Below are positions 1-11,014 of a stretch of 64,000 nucleotides of DNA, piece by piece. The notes beneath the pieces are model-generated. The model ran no database searches, was not told where the DNA came from, and saw only the letters and a program-made list of their open reading frames with translations. Origin of the DNA: Solanum dulcamara (Eukaryota; Streptophyta; Magnoliopsida; Solanales; Solanaceae); NCBI RefSeq assembly GCF_947179165.1, contig NC_077238.1:71614757-71678756 (forward strand), given 5' to 3'. The position numbers and the translations under genes were made by a program. Each line of letters starts with the position of its first letter. The first letter of the stretch is position 1.

Positions 1-178
1 AACAATAACAATAACAATAACAATAACAATAACAATAACAATAACAATAACAATAACAATAACAATAACAACAACAATAACAATAACAATAACAATAACA
101 ATAACAATAACAATAATAATAACAATAATAATAACAACAACAACAATAATAAGTATTTATGGTTAAACAACAATAATA
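1..178. repeat. AACAAT-type microsatellite
   Basis: Simple tandem repeat of the hexamer AACAAT, nearly perfect for the first 70 bases and again to about 117, then drifting into AAT and AAC trinucleotides. It ends exactly where homology to the EPRV-A leader begins at 180. It runs off the left edge of the window, so its true length is unknown. Confidence 0.95.
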
Positions 179-179
179 A

Positions 180-331
180 GTTTGGCTACAACCCCAGGAG
201 ACTGGTGGTGTTCCAGGTACCCTTTCTTTCTTTCTTTTATTTATTTTTGTGTAACTTAGACCAATGATGGGCTAAGTATTTATGTGTTAAATAATAACTA
301 ATATAGATTGTTAGAATACTAAATGACAATG
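180..331 (+). other. EPRV-A leader, first copy, upstream part
   Basis: These bases match 6479-6631 almost base for base. The match starts just after the position that, in the other copy, follows the polyadenylation signal. The copy continues at 2655 after the inserted solo LTR. It is non-coding leader of an integrated pararetrovirus. The duplication at both ends of the EPRV-A body resembles the head-to-tail repeats of tandem EPRV integrations. Confidence 0.7.
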
Positions 332-893
332 TGTAATATCCCCTGAAAACGTTGTATACGATGCTTCAATTTTCGCCTAAACATGATACAACCTCTGTAT
401 TTTGGGCATAACTTTTCATAGAAATATCCAAATTGAGTGATTCAAATTTCTAAGTAACCACACGATCATTACCTACAACTTTTATGAATACCATATTTTA
501 AGATTCAGAGGTTAAGTAGGTCAAATAAATTAATTTTTGTAAGGTAGAATGCTGTGACGGAAATGAGTGTTTATAGAAGAAAAATCATATCTCACTGTAG
601 GTTTATCCAAATTGGTTGATTCTTGAACGATATGAAACCAGACTTCCATATCTACAATTCTTATGAAGACACCAAATCCTAATAAGGAATTTATCTTATT
701 CAAACGCAGCTCCCCAAAAGAGTATTCTGTCAAAGATAACTCATTTCACCTACCATAGAAAGATCTAGATACATTTGACATCACTCATGACATAAATTGT
801 CCTCCATTTAACATCATCCATGACATCAATATATTCTACTAAATTTTCAGATTTTTCTTTATAATTTTTTTTATTGTTAGGTCCTCTTTCCCA

Positions 894-905
894 CCTATAA
901 ATACC
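894..905 (+). promoter_or_regulatory. TATA box of LTR-A
   Basis: CCTATAAATACC lies about 560 bp into the LTR and about 230 bp upstream of the splice-donor-like GTATGT at 1132. The block is conserved in the inverted LTR-A near 21018 and in element 1 near 8394-8403. Those positions suit transcription starting near 930. Confidence 0.6.
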
Positions 906-1131
906 CACCTTATTTCCTCATTTTATTCATCAAGCTTTCTCAAGCAAATCTTCTCTCTATACACTTCTTTACACATTCTCAAATATAGTTTTAGTTCTTA
1001 GTAGTAAAGAAATACTATTCCCGTGATTCATATACTCCGGGTAGTACACAAAACGTTCCGGCGAGGAGAGAAGCTAGGACTCAAGAGTGTTCATTAAGTC
1101 TTTCGGTACCAACTAAAGCTTCGGTCTCCAG

Positions 1132-2350
1132 GTATGTAAGGCTTTAATGAGAGTATTCCTTCCACTCTCATGTCTAAATTATTTTAATTATATGATAAAT
1201 TATATTTATTTTCTTTAAGCTCTACTCTAAGTTATGCATGTGTTTATCCATGAGTTCTCCCACCCATGTAGTCCAAAAACTCTTTTAATTAAATATCTTG
1301 ATTTCAAGTAATATTTTCTTATGGTAAATTCTTATTTTTACTTAATAGCATGAATCATGGTTAAACTAATGATTATTGCTCTATTTTGATGCAACATAAT
1401 TTTATATATATGAATTGATGGTTTACAAGTAATTCCTTTATTTATCTATTTAAAGGTTCTTGAAATTCATGGTGGGTTGTTCAAAGCATGATTTTTAATT
1501 AATGGATTTTAAAGTATTTATGTATATTTATTTACATACATGTTTGCAAGTTGAAGTAATTTGAACCCACCTAGTTTTACTATGTTTTTAATAAAGTTTG
1601 ACTTGAAAGCTTTGACTCCAAATAAATATTTATGAAAGCAATATCTATGATAAAAAAGGGAGTCTTATGAAATGAAAGAATGATGAAATGATATGAATGA
1701 TGGATTCTTTATGCAATAAGGACAATTCTTGCATATTTGAATTATCAAATGTTTTAATGAGCTATTCTACTGAATATGATGTTTGAATTCTCAAGTTATA
1801 TGCTATGAATATTTTGAAGTATTAAACTATTCCGTGGGATTGACTTAGCACCGAATGAGGCATTGAGGTGGGATTCGGTAAGGGAATCCTAGTAGCAACC
1901 CATTGTCTCATTAACTATGTGCCAACATAGGAGCCCTTGTAGGCTTATGCTAATGGATCCATGAAAGCTCTTAAAGTTAAAGTTAAAGAAATGAATGAAG
2001 TTGACGAAGTTCTACCTGGCAAGTAGTCTCTCCGGCCAATGTAGGGGGTTATGTTGGATTCCATGTAATAGCTCGCATGGTCTTAAATGTTGGTTATGGT
2101 TAATTTCCCACAAAATGAATGTTTTAAAGGATATATATATGATTTATTATGCATACATTAAATTATGTTCCATATTACATAAACTTTTAATGTTTCCTCA
2201 ATGTTCATGCATCCTTACATACTTAGTACATTCAAAGTACTAACGCATACTCTTTTGCCTACATGATATCACCATGTAGGGATCAGTGCTCCTCCTCGTT
2301 CTCCTCCACGTGGCTAGTTGATATTCCATTGAAGACTACTTTTGGTGAGT
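1132..2350 (+). other. LTR splice-like cassette (donor, branch point, AG, 65-nt exon, donor)
   Basis: Donor CAG|GTATGTAAGG at 1132. Branch-point word TACTAAC at 2238-2244, a pyrimidine-rich stretch at 2248-2262 and AG at 2278-2279. An exon-like island follows at 2280-2344 (65 nt) and ends at GTGAGT, 2345-2350. The branch adenine is about 36 nt from the AG, a normal plant spacing. The predicted intron is 1148 bp. The same order and exon size recur in other LTRs of the window. Confidence 0.55.
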
Positions 2351-2654
2351 TCCCATGTTCCGGGAACAATACTCCTTTATCTTTCTAGCTTATGATATGT
2401 TAAGATATTTTACTATGACATTTCTTCTATTATGATTGAGGGTGAGCTAGGGACTTGTCTTAGCCCCGTTAAATCTAATAGTTAGAGGTATTGTTGGACA
2501 TATGTAAGTTGAAGATTTACTATTATGATTTCCGCTTGTTTATTTATCATCATTACCTATGAAAGGCTAAAAGAATGCTAAGAGGCTTGATTGAGGTACT
2601 TTCGGATTCCTCATTCGCCATGTCACATCTAGGCCCTAGGCTTGGGTCGTGACA

Positions 2655-2831
2655 CAATGACTCTAAAATAAGAGTTTTTCTTTAATGAGTTAAGGTTTTG
2701 GTCAGGTTAAAGTTAAAATAATTTTATAGTAAACTAAGCTTAAACCATTGCGTTGGTAAGCCCTAAAAGGGGTGTCCCGACATGGTTAGTTGAATTAATC
2801 AGGTTAAAAACCTTGTGATTCCGGTTGTTAG
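2655..2831 (+). other. EPRV-A leader, first copy, remainder
   Basis: Continues the leader interrupted by the solo LTR and matches 6627-6805 with few substitutions. It runs directly into coding sequence for the protease. The movement-protein and capsid-coding part expected between leader and protease is therefore missing from this copy, which is a deletion relative to a complete caulimovirid. Confidence 0.65.
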
Positions 2832-4723
2832 AAACTCAGTATTATTACTTCTCAAAAATTTTATACTAACATTACTCTTCAAATAGATTATAATTTTAGA
2901 AGAGAATTTGTTGCATTATTTGATAGTGGTGCTGATGTAAATTGTGTACACGAAGGTATTATTCCTTCTAAATATTTTTATAAGTCTACTCATTGTTTAA
3001 GATATGCTAATGGTAGTAAAATGAAGTTACGCTATAAATTGCCTGAAGCATTTCTGTGTAACAATGGTGTTTGTTTACCTCAAAATTTTATGATTGTTGA
3101 AGATATTTCTTGCCCTATTATTTTAGGTGTGCCTTTTATGAATGCTATCTTTCCTTTAAAGTTTTAGGATAATAGTAAATTAATTGGTACTTACAACAAT
3201 AAAGATTTTCAATTAGATTTTATTACCCGACCATTTACTAAGCCTATTAATCAGATTGTGGATAAACTAGTTTTAAAAAATCAGTAAATCAATTTTATTA
3301 AACAAGAAATTACTTTGATGGAAATAGATATTATTTTTAAAAAATACTAAATTACATGAAAAAATAGATTTTTTAAAGAACCAATTTGTTTTGAATATTT
3401 GTAATGATCATCTTAGTGCATTTTGGGATAGAAAAAAACATGTTGTTCCTTACCTTATGAAGATTCTTTTGATGAACTGAATATTCCGACAAAGGCCAGA
3501 CCTTGCCAGATGAATTCTGATTATTTGGAATTATGCAAAACAGAGATTGATAATTTATTAAAAAAGAAATTAATTAGACCTTCTAGTTCTACATGGTCTT
3601 GTATTGCTTTTTATGTAAATAAGCATGCTGAACAAGAAAGAGGTGTTCCCAGATTAGTCATTAATTATAAGCCTCTTAACAAAGTTTTAAAATGGATTAG
3701 ATATTCCATTCCTAATAAAAAAGATTTATTAGATAGATTGCATGATGCTATTATCTTTTCTAAATTTAATTTAAAATCTGGTTATTGGCAGATTCAAATT
3801 TCTGAGTCTGATAAATATAAGACTGCTTTTAATGTACCTATGAGACAATTTGAATAGAATGTTATGCCATTTGATTTAAAAAATGCTCCTTCTGAATTCT
3901 TGAAAATTATGAATAATATTTTTATTTCATATACTAATTTTATTATTATTTACATTGATGATATCCTAGTATTCTCTAAAAATATTGAATCACATTTTAG
4001 ACATCTTGAATTATTCCAAAAAATTGTTATTCAGAATGGTTTGGTAATTTCTAAACCAAAGATGTTTATTTTCCAAACAAATGTTAGATTTCTAGGACAC
4101 AACATTGAAAAAGGTAAGATTAGCCCTATAAATAGAAGTATTGAATTTGATTCTAAATTTTCTAATGTTTTACCTGACAAAACCCAGTTGCAAAGGTTTT
4201 TAGGAAGTTTGAATTATATTTCTCCTTTTGTTAAACATTTAGCTACGGATACTGCTATTTTGTATGATAGATTAAAAAAGGATCTTAAAGCATGTAATGA
4301 TTTACATACTAATGCTGTTAAAAATATTAAATTAAAAGTTAAAGAATTGCCTTGTTTAACTCTGGCTAATTCGAATTGGATGAAAACAGTTGAAACAGAT
4401 GCTTCTAATATTGGTTATAGTGGTATTTTAACCCAACATTCCCCTATTGATAAAAAAGATTTATTATTCAATTTTATTTTGATAAATGGAATAATAGTCA
4501 AAAGAATTATGCGACTGTTGCAAAAGAAATTTTGGCTATTGTTAAATGTATTTTAAAATTCCAAACTGATTTATATAATCAAAAGTTTATTATTAAGACT
4601 GATTGTCAAGCTGCTAAATTTAGGTGGCAGGCTTTGTTAGCCCCATTTGATTTTGATATTGAATACAAAAAAAGGATTGAAAATAGTTTACCTGATTTTC
4701 TTACTAGAGAATATTTAAATTAA
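2832..4723 (+). pseudogene. EPRV-A polyprotein remnant: aspartic protease, reverse transcriptase, RNase H
   Basis: Broken polymerase region of an integrated caulimovirid. The retropepsin active site DSGAD is encoded at 2922-2936, and a typical ILG-like end comes near 3130. After a decayed linker (3165-3475) the RT runs from about 3480, with the YIDDILVFS catalytic block near 3951-3977. RNase H begins at the ETDAS motif near 4393 and ends at 4723. Visible breaks are an in-frame TAG at 3165, further stops and frameshifts to about 3480, a TAG at 3855-3857 where related sequences have Trp, and a frameshift around 4450-4530. All ORFs point rightward and share one origin. Assignment to Caulimoviridae is firm from the RT and RNase H. 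The genus (petuvirus- or florendovirus-like) is uncertain. Confidence 0.85.
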
Positions 4724-4731
4724 CTATTTTC

Positions 4732-6137
4732 ATGTACAGGATGCACCCGAACTGGTCTGGGTCCTCTAATAGAGGAAGAGCCCGAGGAAACCAAAATAGA
4801 TTTCAATCTTTGAGACAGATTCCAAGCCCAAACAGATTAATTGGAGCGATTTCTACTCCAGGAGCACCGTCTTCAACAGCTGACAATGCCAGTATTCGAC
4901 CCTCCTATGAAGATTACCAGAATTATCTGAATTTTATCAATGCCAGCAATGCTGGAACTCCTGGGGTAACAATGTTACCATACAACCCACCTCAGTTGAG
5001 GATCCTACAGATGAAGATTCCTTTGCCTCGATTATTGGCAAAAATGATAAAGAGATTTTTATACCAATCCGAAAAAGGAAATGATTTTATATATTGACCC
5101 CAAAGATTTACAATGGAAAACTAATCCATGGATCGTGATGAAAAGATATTTAAGCAATGCATTATTTCCAATGCAAACATACAAAATAAGATTACATTAT
5201 GAAATGACTTTAACAACTACAGGGTCAGTGGAAATTACCCACAACAATTCTGGAGGCCCTAATAAATCATATTTTACCTATTCAAAGATTATTATAAAAA
5301 AAATTGATTTTAGCTGAAGAATGGGGATTGAGTACCCTTAAAGATTCCCAATACTCGCATCCCATTGCAAAAACTACTGTTAATTTTAATTTTTGGGATT
5401 ATGTCGAAGCATTTACCAAAACACTCTTTTATGAGAATGATGACCACAAACACTCGTGGTTTATAAAAATTTGTCCAAATATTTTTAAAAATACAATCCC
5501 TACTTGGTTTATTAAATGGTGGTTATTTTTCGGACCTTCTAACACCATTCTTCCCTCCTTATTTTTAGATCAATTTACTTTATGGCTAGAAGTTACCTTA
5601 AAGATTACTGAATTAGAAAAAGAAGATAGACTTTTCCCTAGAACACCATTAATGAATTTTTTCATGAAATTTTCTATCCCTTGGATTTTCAAGTGGACTA
5701 TTGAAGTCACCTCTGATTCGGATGGGGTCCCATGTTTATGCAGAATATTCCACACAAAGTTTTGGTCCAAACTAACCCAAAAAGACCAAAACGGCCAGAT
5801 TTATGGACAGGAGTTATTACATAACATTGTAGAAGCCATTATTAAGTATGGCAGATTTGATAAAATTAAGATTCCTGAAGAAGAAAGTCATTTTGCTAAA
5901 GTGACTAAAAAATTACAGATTAAAAAAGGTGGATTGTTGACCCAAGAGGAACTTGTTGCCGCTTACATGGAACATGTTAAGCGAGATATTTAGCAACAAT
6001 TTGGTACAGATGATGATGTTTCCATGCCAGAAAATTCTGGAGAAGACAATTTTTTCAATGACGCTCAAAGTTTACACAGCACAGCGTCGAGTGAGATTCC
6101 TGACATAATTAAAAAGGCTGAAGAAGAGATTATGTAG
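4732..6137 (+). pseudogene. EPRV-A downstream ORF of unknown function
   Basis: Follows the polymerase stop by 8 nt and precedes the viral promoter. It is broken into three overlapping frames, 4732-5097, 5081-5317 and 5304-5993, and a TAG at 5991 separates an acidic tail that stops at 6137. The N-terminus is rich in Gly, Arg, Asn and Ser. The middle is rich in aromatic residues and carries a WFIKWW...GP motif near 5501-5540. The C-terminal part is charged and may be helical. I do not recognise a named domain. An ORF after the polymerase is known in florendoviruses (function unknown) and, as TAV, in other caulimovirids, so either origin is possible. It is not typical of LTR retrotransposons. 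Confidence 0.55.
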
Positions 6138-6189
6138 TTTAAAGCAAAAAAGAAAATTTAATCGGACTGCACAAGAAAGAGACAGGCCT

Positions 6190-6465
6190 ACAGAGTTTGG
6201 AAAGCACAGTAGATTTCACTGTTTCAACAGTAATTTCACTGTTCAAATGTTGAAAAAAGAGTCCTTACTGTAGATTTTTACTATTTGGCACTGTGTACTT
6301 TTTGACTTTTAAATTTTACTGTGCACTTTTACTGTGCACTTTTTGTTTATAAAAGAAATGAATTAGAATTCATTCCTCAGACGTTGGAGAACCCCTCTCC
6401 CTTCTCTCTAAAACCTCTCTCCCTCTCTCTCTAAAATTTGTATTGTAATCTTTTGAAGTCTGTAT
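6190..6465 (+). promoter_or_regulatory. EPRV-A promoter and pyrimidine-rich transcript start
   Basis: TATA box TTTATAAAAG at 6347-6356. Upstream lies a run of CACTGT or its complement (about 6206-6345), including a 13-nt direct repeat ACTGTGCACTTTT. Downstream, 6396-6437 is almost pure C and T, resembling the pyrimidine-rich initiator or leader element known in plant pararetroviruses. A promoter followed by a nearby polyadenylation signal is the expected terminal-redundancy arrangement of a pararetrovirus. Confidence 0.7.
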
Positions 6466-6475
6466 AATAAATAAA
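6466..6475 (+). terminator. EPRV-A polyadenylation signal
   Basis: Two overlapping AATAAA motifs (6466-6471 and 6470-6475), about 115 nt downstream of the TATA box. The leader repeat homologous to 180 starts a few bases later. This is consistent with terminally redundant viral RNA. Confidence 0.65.
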
Positions 6476-6478
6476 GAG

Positions 6479-6810
6479 TGAAGTTTGGCTACAACCCCAG
6501 GGGACTAGCGGTGTTCTAGGTACCTTTTCTTTCTTTCTTTTATTTATTTTTGTGTAACTTAGACCAATGATGGGCTAAGTATTTAGGTGTTAAATAATAA
6601 CTAATATAGATTGTTAGAATACTAAATGGCAATGACTCTAAAATAAGAGTTTTTCTTTAATGGGTTAAGGTTTTGGTCAGGTTAAAGTTAAAATAATTTT
6701 ATAGTAAACTAAGCTTAAACCATTGCGTTGGTAAGCCCTAAAATGGGTGTTCCCGAAATGGTTAGTTGAATTAATCAGGTTAAAAATCTTGTGATTCCGT
6801 TGGTAAGTCC
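6479..6810 (+). other. EPRV-A leader, second copy
   Basis: Uninterrupted version of the leader repeated at 180-331 plus 2655-2825. It supplies the empty-site sequence for the solo LTR at 332-2654. It is cut at 6810 by Ty3 element 1. I found no clear initiator-Met primer site in it. Confidence 0.65.
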
Positions 6811-8968
6811 TGTATTTTCACGCCCCGAGAGGGTACCCTAGGCGTGGCCGACACTCAAAAGCCATTTCTGGCTTCCGAGAGAACCGCTTGGTCTCATTTC
6901 TTATTTATTCATCAGCGGAAGACTTAAGAATACTAATGTGGGCTTGTCATAATCAAAGGAAAAATAGATAATTCTTAGAAGAAGTAGTTTCTAAGGAGAA
7001 CTACTCCGATTACATCATCAAACTCTGTCTATGAAGCCTCTAATACTCTTAGATGGTGCCAATGATGTGTCCATGGCTACCTTAAAAGAAATATAATAAT
7101 CAACAATAATTAAAGGATAAAGAGTTCCTCCGAATACAAGAAAGACTCACCAAATAGCTAAAAAATAATGATCTTCAACGAAACGCCTGTTGAGGATCTC
7201 TAACACCTGTATCTGCATCATAAAATGATGCATGTCGAATGACGTCAGTACGTGGAATGTACGAGTATGTAAAATGACAGGAAGGTAAGGACAGATATCA
7301 ATAAACTCCTCTTAAGAAAACTCAGCTCAAAACTCAACATCATCTCAACATCAATATGTAATACATGTTTAAAATATAATAATAAAAATAATAGTAGTAA
7401 GCAATGCTTACTTAGTTGGGAGTTTCTCTAACCGACAACCATCACTTATGAGCTAGCGATGATACAACGAAGCGATGTCGTTGCCACATCCATCCAATAC
7501 CTTGCCAGGGTAAAGGACATCACCATCTTGGATCCACTCATCAAAGTCCTCTTTTTGGGACTTAGAGGCATAGCCTCCATCCTACGCTGGCTACGTAGTT
7601 CTGGAGTTTGAGTCAATTAAACTCTTACCCAACTCGATGCTCAATACTACTCCCAAAATATGTGCTCATATTAAACTCATCATCTAGTCTCATTGGACTT
7701 TAATTTAAATTATCAAACTCATCTCATTTCATGTTCATCAATCATTATACTTCCAAAAACATCATTTACATCTCATCAAAACATCTTGCTCAAAATATAA
7801 TTTGCTCAAATTCATTCAAACTCAACTCTTTTGCTTTTTCAAAACTCAATAAAATACATATATATTATTAATTCATATAACTTTCTTTTTATCAATGAAA
7901 ATAATAAAAGCCATCATCTTTACTCAAAACATGTGTAAAAATATTCATGAACATCAAATCAATTAGGATTCATGGAAAAGTAGCCATGAACAATAATTCC
8001 AATAATATGAGAGATAACAATAATAATAGTATTAATGCATAAATATATCAAACTCAATAGAAGAAGAATTAATTTATTTAGAATTCAAGATTTGGATAAA
8101 ACTCAACTATAACTCAATTATAATGAATTTAAATATTGGGCGCATGGACGAACTCAATCCAATGCTATGAAAGCCTTACATACCTTAATTCTGAAGCTTT
8201 ACTCCGAATTAGAACACTCTTGGCCCCGTAGCCTTTTCTTCTCGCCGGAGCATTTTGTGTACTACCCAGAGTATAAAAATTACCAGAGTAGTATTTTTAT
8301 ACTACTAAAACTAAAACTATATTTGAGAAAAAGTATATATAGAGAAGAGTTGCTTAAGAAAGCTTGATGAATAAAATGAGGAAATAAGGTGGGTATTTAT
8401 AGGTGGGAAAGAGGGACCTAACAATAAATAAAATAATTATAAATAAAAATCTAAAAATTTAATGGAATATATTGATGTCATGGATGATGTTAAATGGAGG
8501 ACAATTTATGTCATGAGTGATGTCAAATGTATCTAGATCTTTCCATGGTAGGTAAGATGAGTTCTTTTTAACAGAATACTCTTTTTTGAAGCTGCGTTTG
8601 AATAAGATAAATTCCTTATTAGGATTTGGTTTCTTCATAAGAATTGTAGATATGGAAGTCTAGTTTCATATCGTTCAAGAATCAACCAATTTGGAGTATC
8701 GTACAGTGAGATATGAATTTTCTTCTATAAACACTCAATTCCGTCATAACACTATATCTTGCAAAGATTAATTTATTTTATCTACTTATACTCCGAATCT
8801 TAAGATATGTTATCCATGAAAGTTGTAGGTAATGATATTGTGGTTACTCAGAAATTTGAATCACCTAATTTGGACCAACCTATGAAAAGTTATGCCCAAA
8901 ATACAGAGGCTGTATTATTTTCGTCGAGAATTGAAATAACAACATACAACATTTTAGGGGTTGTTACA
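6811..8968 (-). repeat. 3' LTR of element 1
   Basis: 2158 bp. The right end (LTR start on the minus strand) reads TGTAACAACCCC. The left end, TGTATTTTCACGCC, differs from the usual TGTCACGCC by five extra bases. TATA-like block near 8394-8403. The U3 and first exon-like part resemble the solo LTR-A family. The rest resembles element 4 and the solo LTR at 36788-39893. Confidence 0.9.
7081..8183 (-). other. LTR splice-like cassette of element 1 with 70-nt mini-intron
   Basis: Donor AAG|GTATGTAAGG starting at 8183. Branch-point word TACTGAC at 7250-7244, AG at 7214-7213, exon-like island 7212-7151 (62 nt), donor GTGAGT at 7150-7145. A second intron-like segment, 7150-7081, is exactly 70 nt, AT-rich, and ends TTTCTTTTAAG. 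The truncated 5' LTR carries the same second intron at 14389-14320, ending TTTCTTTTCAG. After it comes GTAGCCATGG. Confidence 0.55.
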
Positions 8969-8969
8969 A

Positions 8970-8982
8970 TATCTCCCCTTTG
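8970..8982 (-). promoter_or_regulatory. Polypurine tract of element 1
   Basis: The minus strand reads AAAGGGGAGAT directly next to the 3' LTR boundary, the expected plus-strand priming site for LTR retrotransposon DNA synthesis. Confidence 0.85.
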
Positions 8983-9109
8983 GGATCATTCGTCCTCGAA
9001 TGAAGATGAAAATAGGAGACATAAATAATGAATATCATCAATACATTAATTTCTCAAAAACTCCGATAATCAAATGGTCAATGACTCAAACTCAAGAATA
9101 AACATCGAC

Positions 9110-9586
9110 TCAAAGGTAGAAGTAAGGAATATTACCTTGAATATCGTCATTAGAAGGCGCAAATAGATGAGGATAGTTAGCCTTCATATCTTCTTCAGCT
9201 TCCCATGTAGCCTTTTCAACAAATTGATTTCACCATAGGAATTTGACAGATGCCACTTCCTTAGTTCTTAATTTGCGAACCTGACGATCAAGAATTTGAA
9301 CTGGAATCTCTTCATAACTCAAACTCTCTTTCACCCCAATGCTCTCAGATGGGACAACAGGTGAAGGATCTCCCAAACACTTCTTAAGCATAGAGATGTG
9401 AAACACGGGATGAATAACAGCTAATTCTGGGGGCAACTCCAATTCATAGGCTACGTTACCTACCCTCCTCATAATCTGATAAGGACCAATGTAGCGGGGA
9501 CTAAGCTTCCCTTTCTTTCCAAATCTCATCACACTCTTCATGGGTGAAACTTTCAAGTATACCCAATCGTACACTTCGTACTCCAA
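9110..9586 (-). pseudogene. Element 1 integrase C-terminus and chromodomain
   Basis: Integrase C-terminal module (YDWVYLKVSP, GPYQI, HPVFHISMLK) followed by a chromodomain whose aromatic positions are visible (EIPVQILDRQ, FVEKATWEAE). A TGA at 9232-9230 splits the chromodomain. The frame then runs on to a natural-looking stop at 9112-9110. Upstream, TAA at 9649 and TAG at 9619 separate this part from the integrase core in the same frame. The chromodomain places the element among chromoviruses, which target heterochromatin. Confidence 0.88.
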
Positions 9587-9721
9587 ATCTCTTTTTCTAA
9601 CATCAGTGTAGGATTTCTAGTGACTTTGAGCAGTTCTCAACCTCTCTTATATGGTTTTCACCTTCTCCATAGCTTGGTGAACCAAGTCTGGTCTAATCAA
9701 CTCAGCTTCACCAACTTCGAA

Positions 9722-10939
9722 TCAACCAATTGGTGATCTACATCTCCTCCCATACAGAGCTTCATAATGAGCCATTTGAATACTCGAATGGAAACTATTA
9801 TTGTATGTAAACTCAATAAGAGGTAAATGATCATCCCAATTACCTTTGAAGTCAATGATACAGGCTCTTAACATATCCTCCAAAGTTTGTATCATACGCT
9901 CTGCCTGGCCATCTGTTTGCGGATGAAAAGCAGTACTAAGGTTCACTCTTGAACCCAAACCCTTCTGAAATGACTTCCAAAACCGAGCAGTAAATTGAGC
10001 TCCCCTATCAGAGATGATAGACAAAGGAACTCCATGCAGTCTAACAATCTCTCTAAGATACAGTTTGGCATAATCCTCTGCAGTGTTCGTAGTCTTAACC
10101 AACAAGAAATGGGCTGATTTGGTCATCCTATCCACAATCACCCAAATAAAGTCATGTTGTTTGCGGGTTCGTGGTAAACCAGTAATGAAGTCCATATTGA
10201 TCATTTCCCACTTCCATTCCGGCATCTCTATATTTTGAGCCACTCCACAAGGCCTTTGGTGCTCAACTTTAACTTGTTGGCAATTCGGGCACTTGGACAC
10301 AAACTCTGCTATATCTCTCTTCATTCCACTCCACCAGTATACTTCTCTCAAGTCATGATACATTTTTGTTGAACCTGGATGGATGGAATACGTAGAATTA
10401 TGGGCTTCTTTTATGATTCTCTCCCGAATACCATCAACACTTGGAATACATAATCTTTCTTGATATCTCAACACTCCATCTCCCCCTTTGGTAAAAGCCA
10501 TTACCTTCTGCTTGTGAACCTCATCCTTCAATTGAAGAAGAATGAGATCCTGATCTTGATTTTCTTTCACCTCTGCAACTAGAGATGATTCAGCTCCATT
10601 TTGGACTATTGTACCACCCTCACTAGAGTCAATAAGCTGAACTCCCAAACGTGCAAGTCTATGTAATTTCTTTGCCAACTCCTTCTTTTTTTCTTCCACA
10701 TGGGCCATACTCCTCATGGATAACCTGCTAAGAGCATCGGTAATTACGTTTGCTTTACCTGGGTGGTAGAGAATGCTCATGTCATAATCCTTGAGCAACT
10801 CTAGCCATCTCCTCCACCTCATGTTCAGCTCCTTCTGGCTGAATACATACTGCAAGCTCTTATGGTCTGTGAACAGATCCACATGTACACCATAAAGATA
10901 GTGACGCCAGATCTTAAGAGAAAATACCACAGCTGCCAA
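9722..10939 (-). pseudogene. Element 1 RNase H C-terminus and integrase core
   Basis: 405 codons between nonsense mutations. The N-terminal quarter is the end of RNase H ([18 protein letters not shown], then ADALSR). The integrase HHCC zinc finger follows (CPNCQQVK). The DDE core is complete: Asp in MDFITG, Asp in ISDRG, Glu in QAERMIQ. It ends at TGA 9724-9722, where element 2 has Trp. It lies in the same frame as all other element 1 coding parts. Confidence 0.92.
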
Positions 10940-11014
10940 TTCAAGGTCATGAGTGGGGTAGTTCCTTTCATGAGTCTTAAGTTTTCTGGAGGCATAGGCA
11001 ATAACCTTACCTTT

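Larger units (their letters stand above)
332..2654 (+). mobile_element. Solo LTR, Ty3/gypsy chromovirus type (LTR-A)
   Basis: A 2323-bp segment starts TGTAATATCCCC and ends GGGTCGTGACA. It is flanked by the 5-bp target-site duplication CAATG at 327-331 and 2655-2659. The unoccupied sequence is preserved in the second leader copy near 6625. No internal domain is present, so this is a solo LTR left by LTR-LTR recombination. Inside are a TATA-like box near 894-905 and a splice-like cassette (separate entry). The same family occurs inverted at 19292-21596 and as a fragment at about 21889-22726. The 82-residue ORF inside it at 1995-2243 has no recognisable domain and is not called as a gene. Confidence 0.95.

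Noticed and set aside
1995..2243. 82-residue ORF, with a related 90-residue ORF at 22064-22336
   Set aside because: Both lie in the predicted intron of LTR-A copies. The inverted third copy does not keep the ORF.
2655..6810. EPRV-A read as an LTR retrotransposon with leader repeats as LTRs
   Set aside because: The repeats lack TG...CA ends and target duplications, no integrase is present, and the RT and RNase H are caulimovirid-like.
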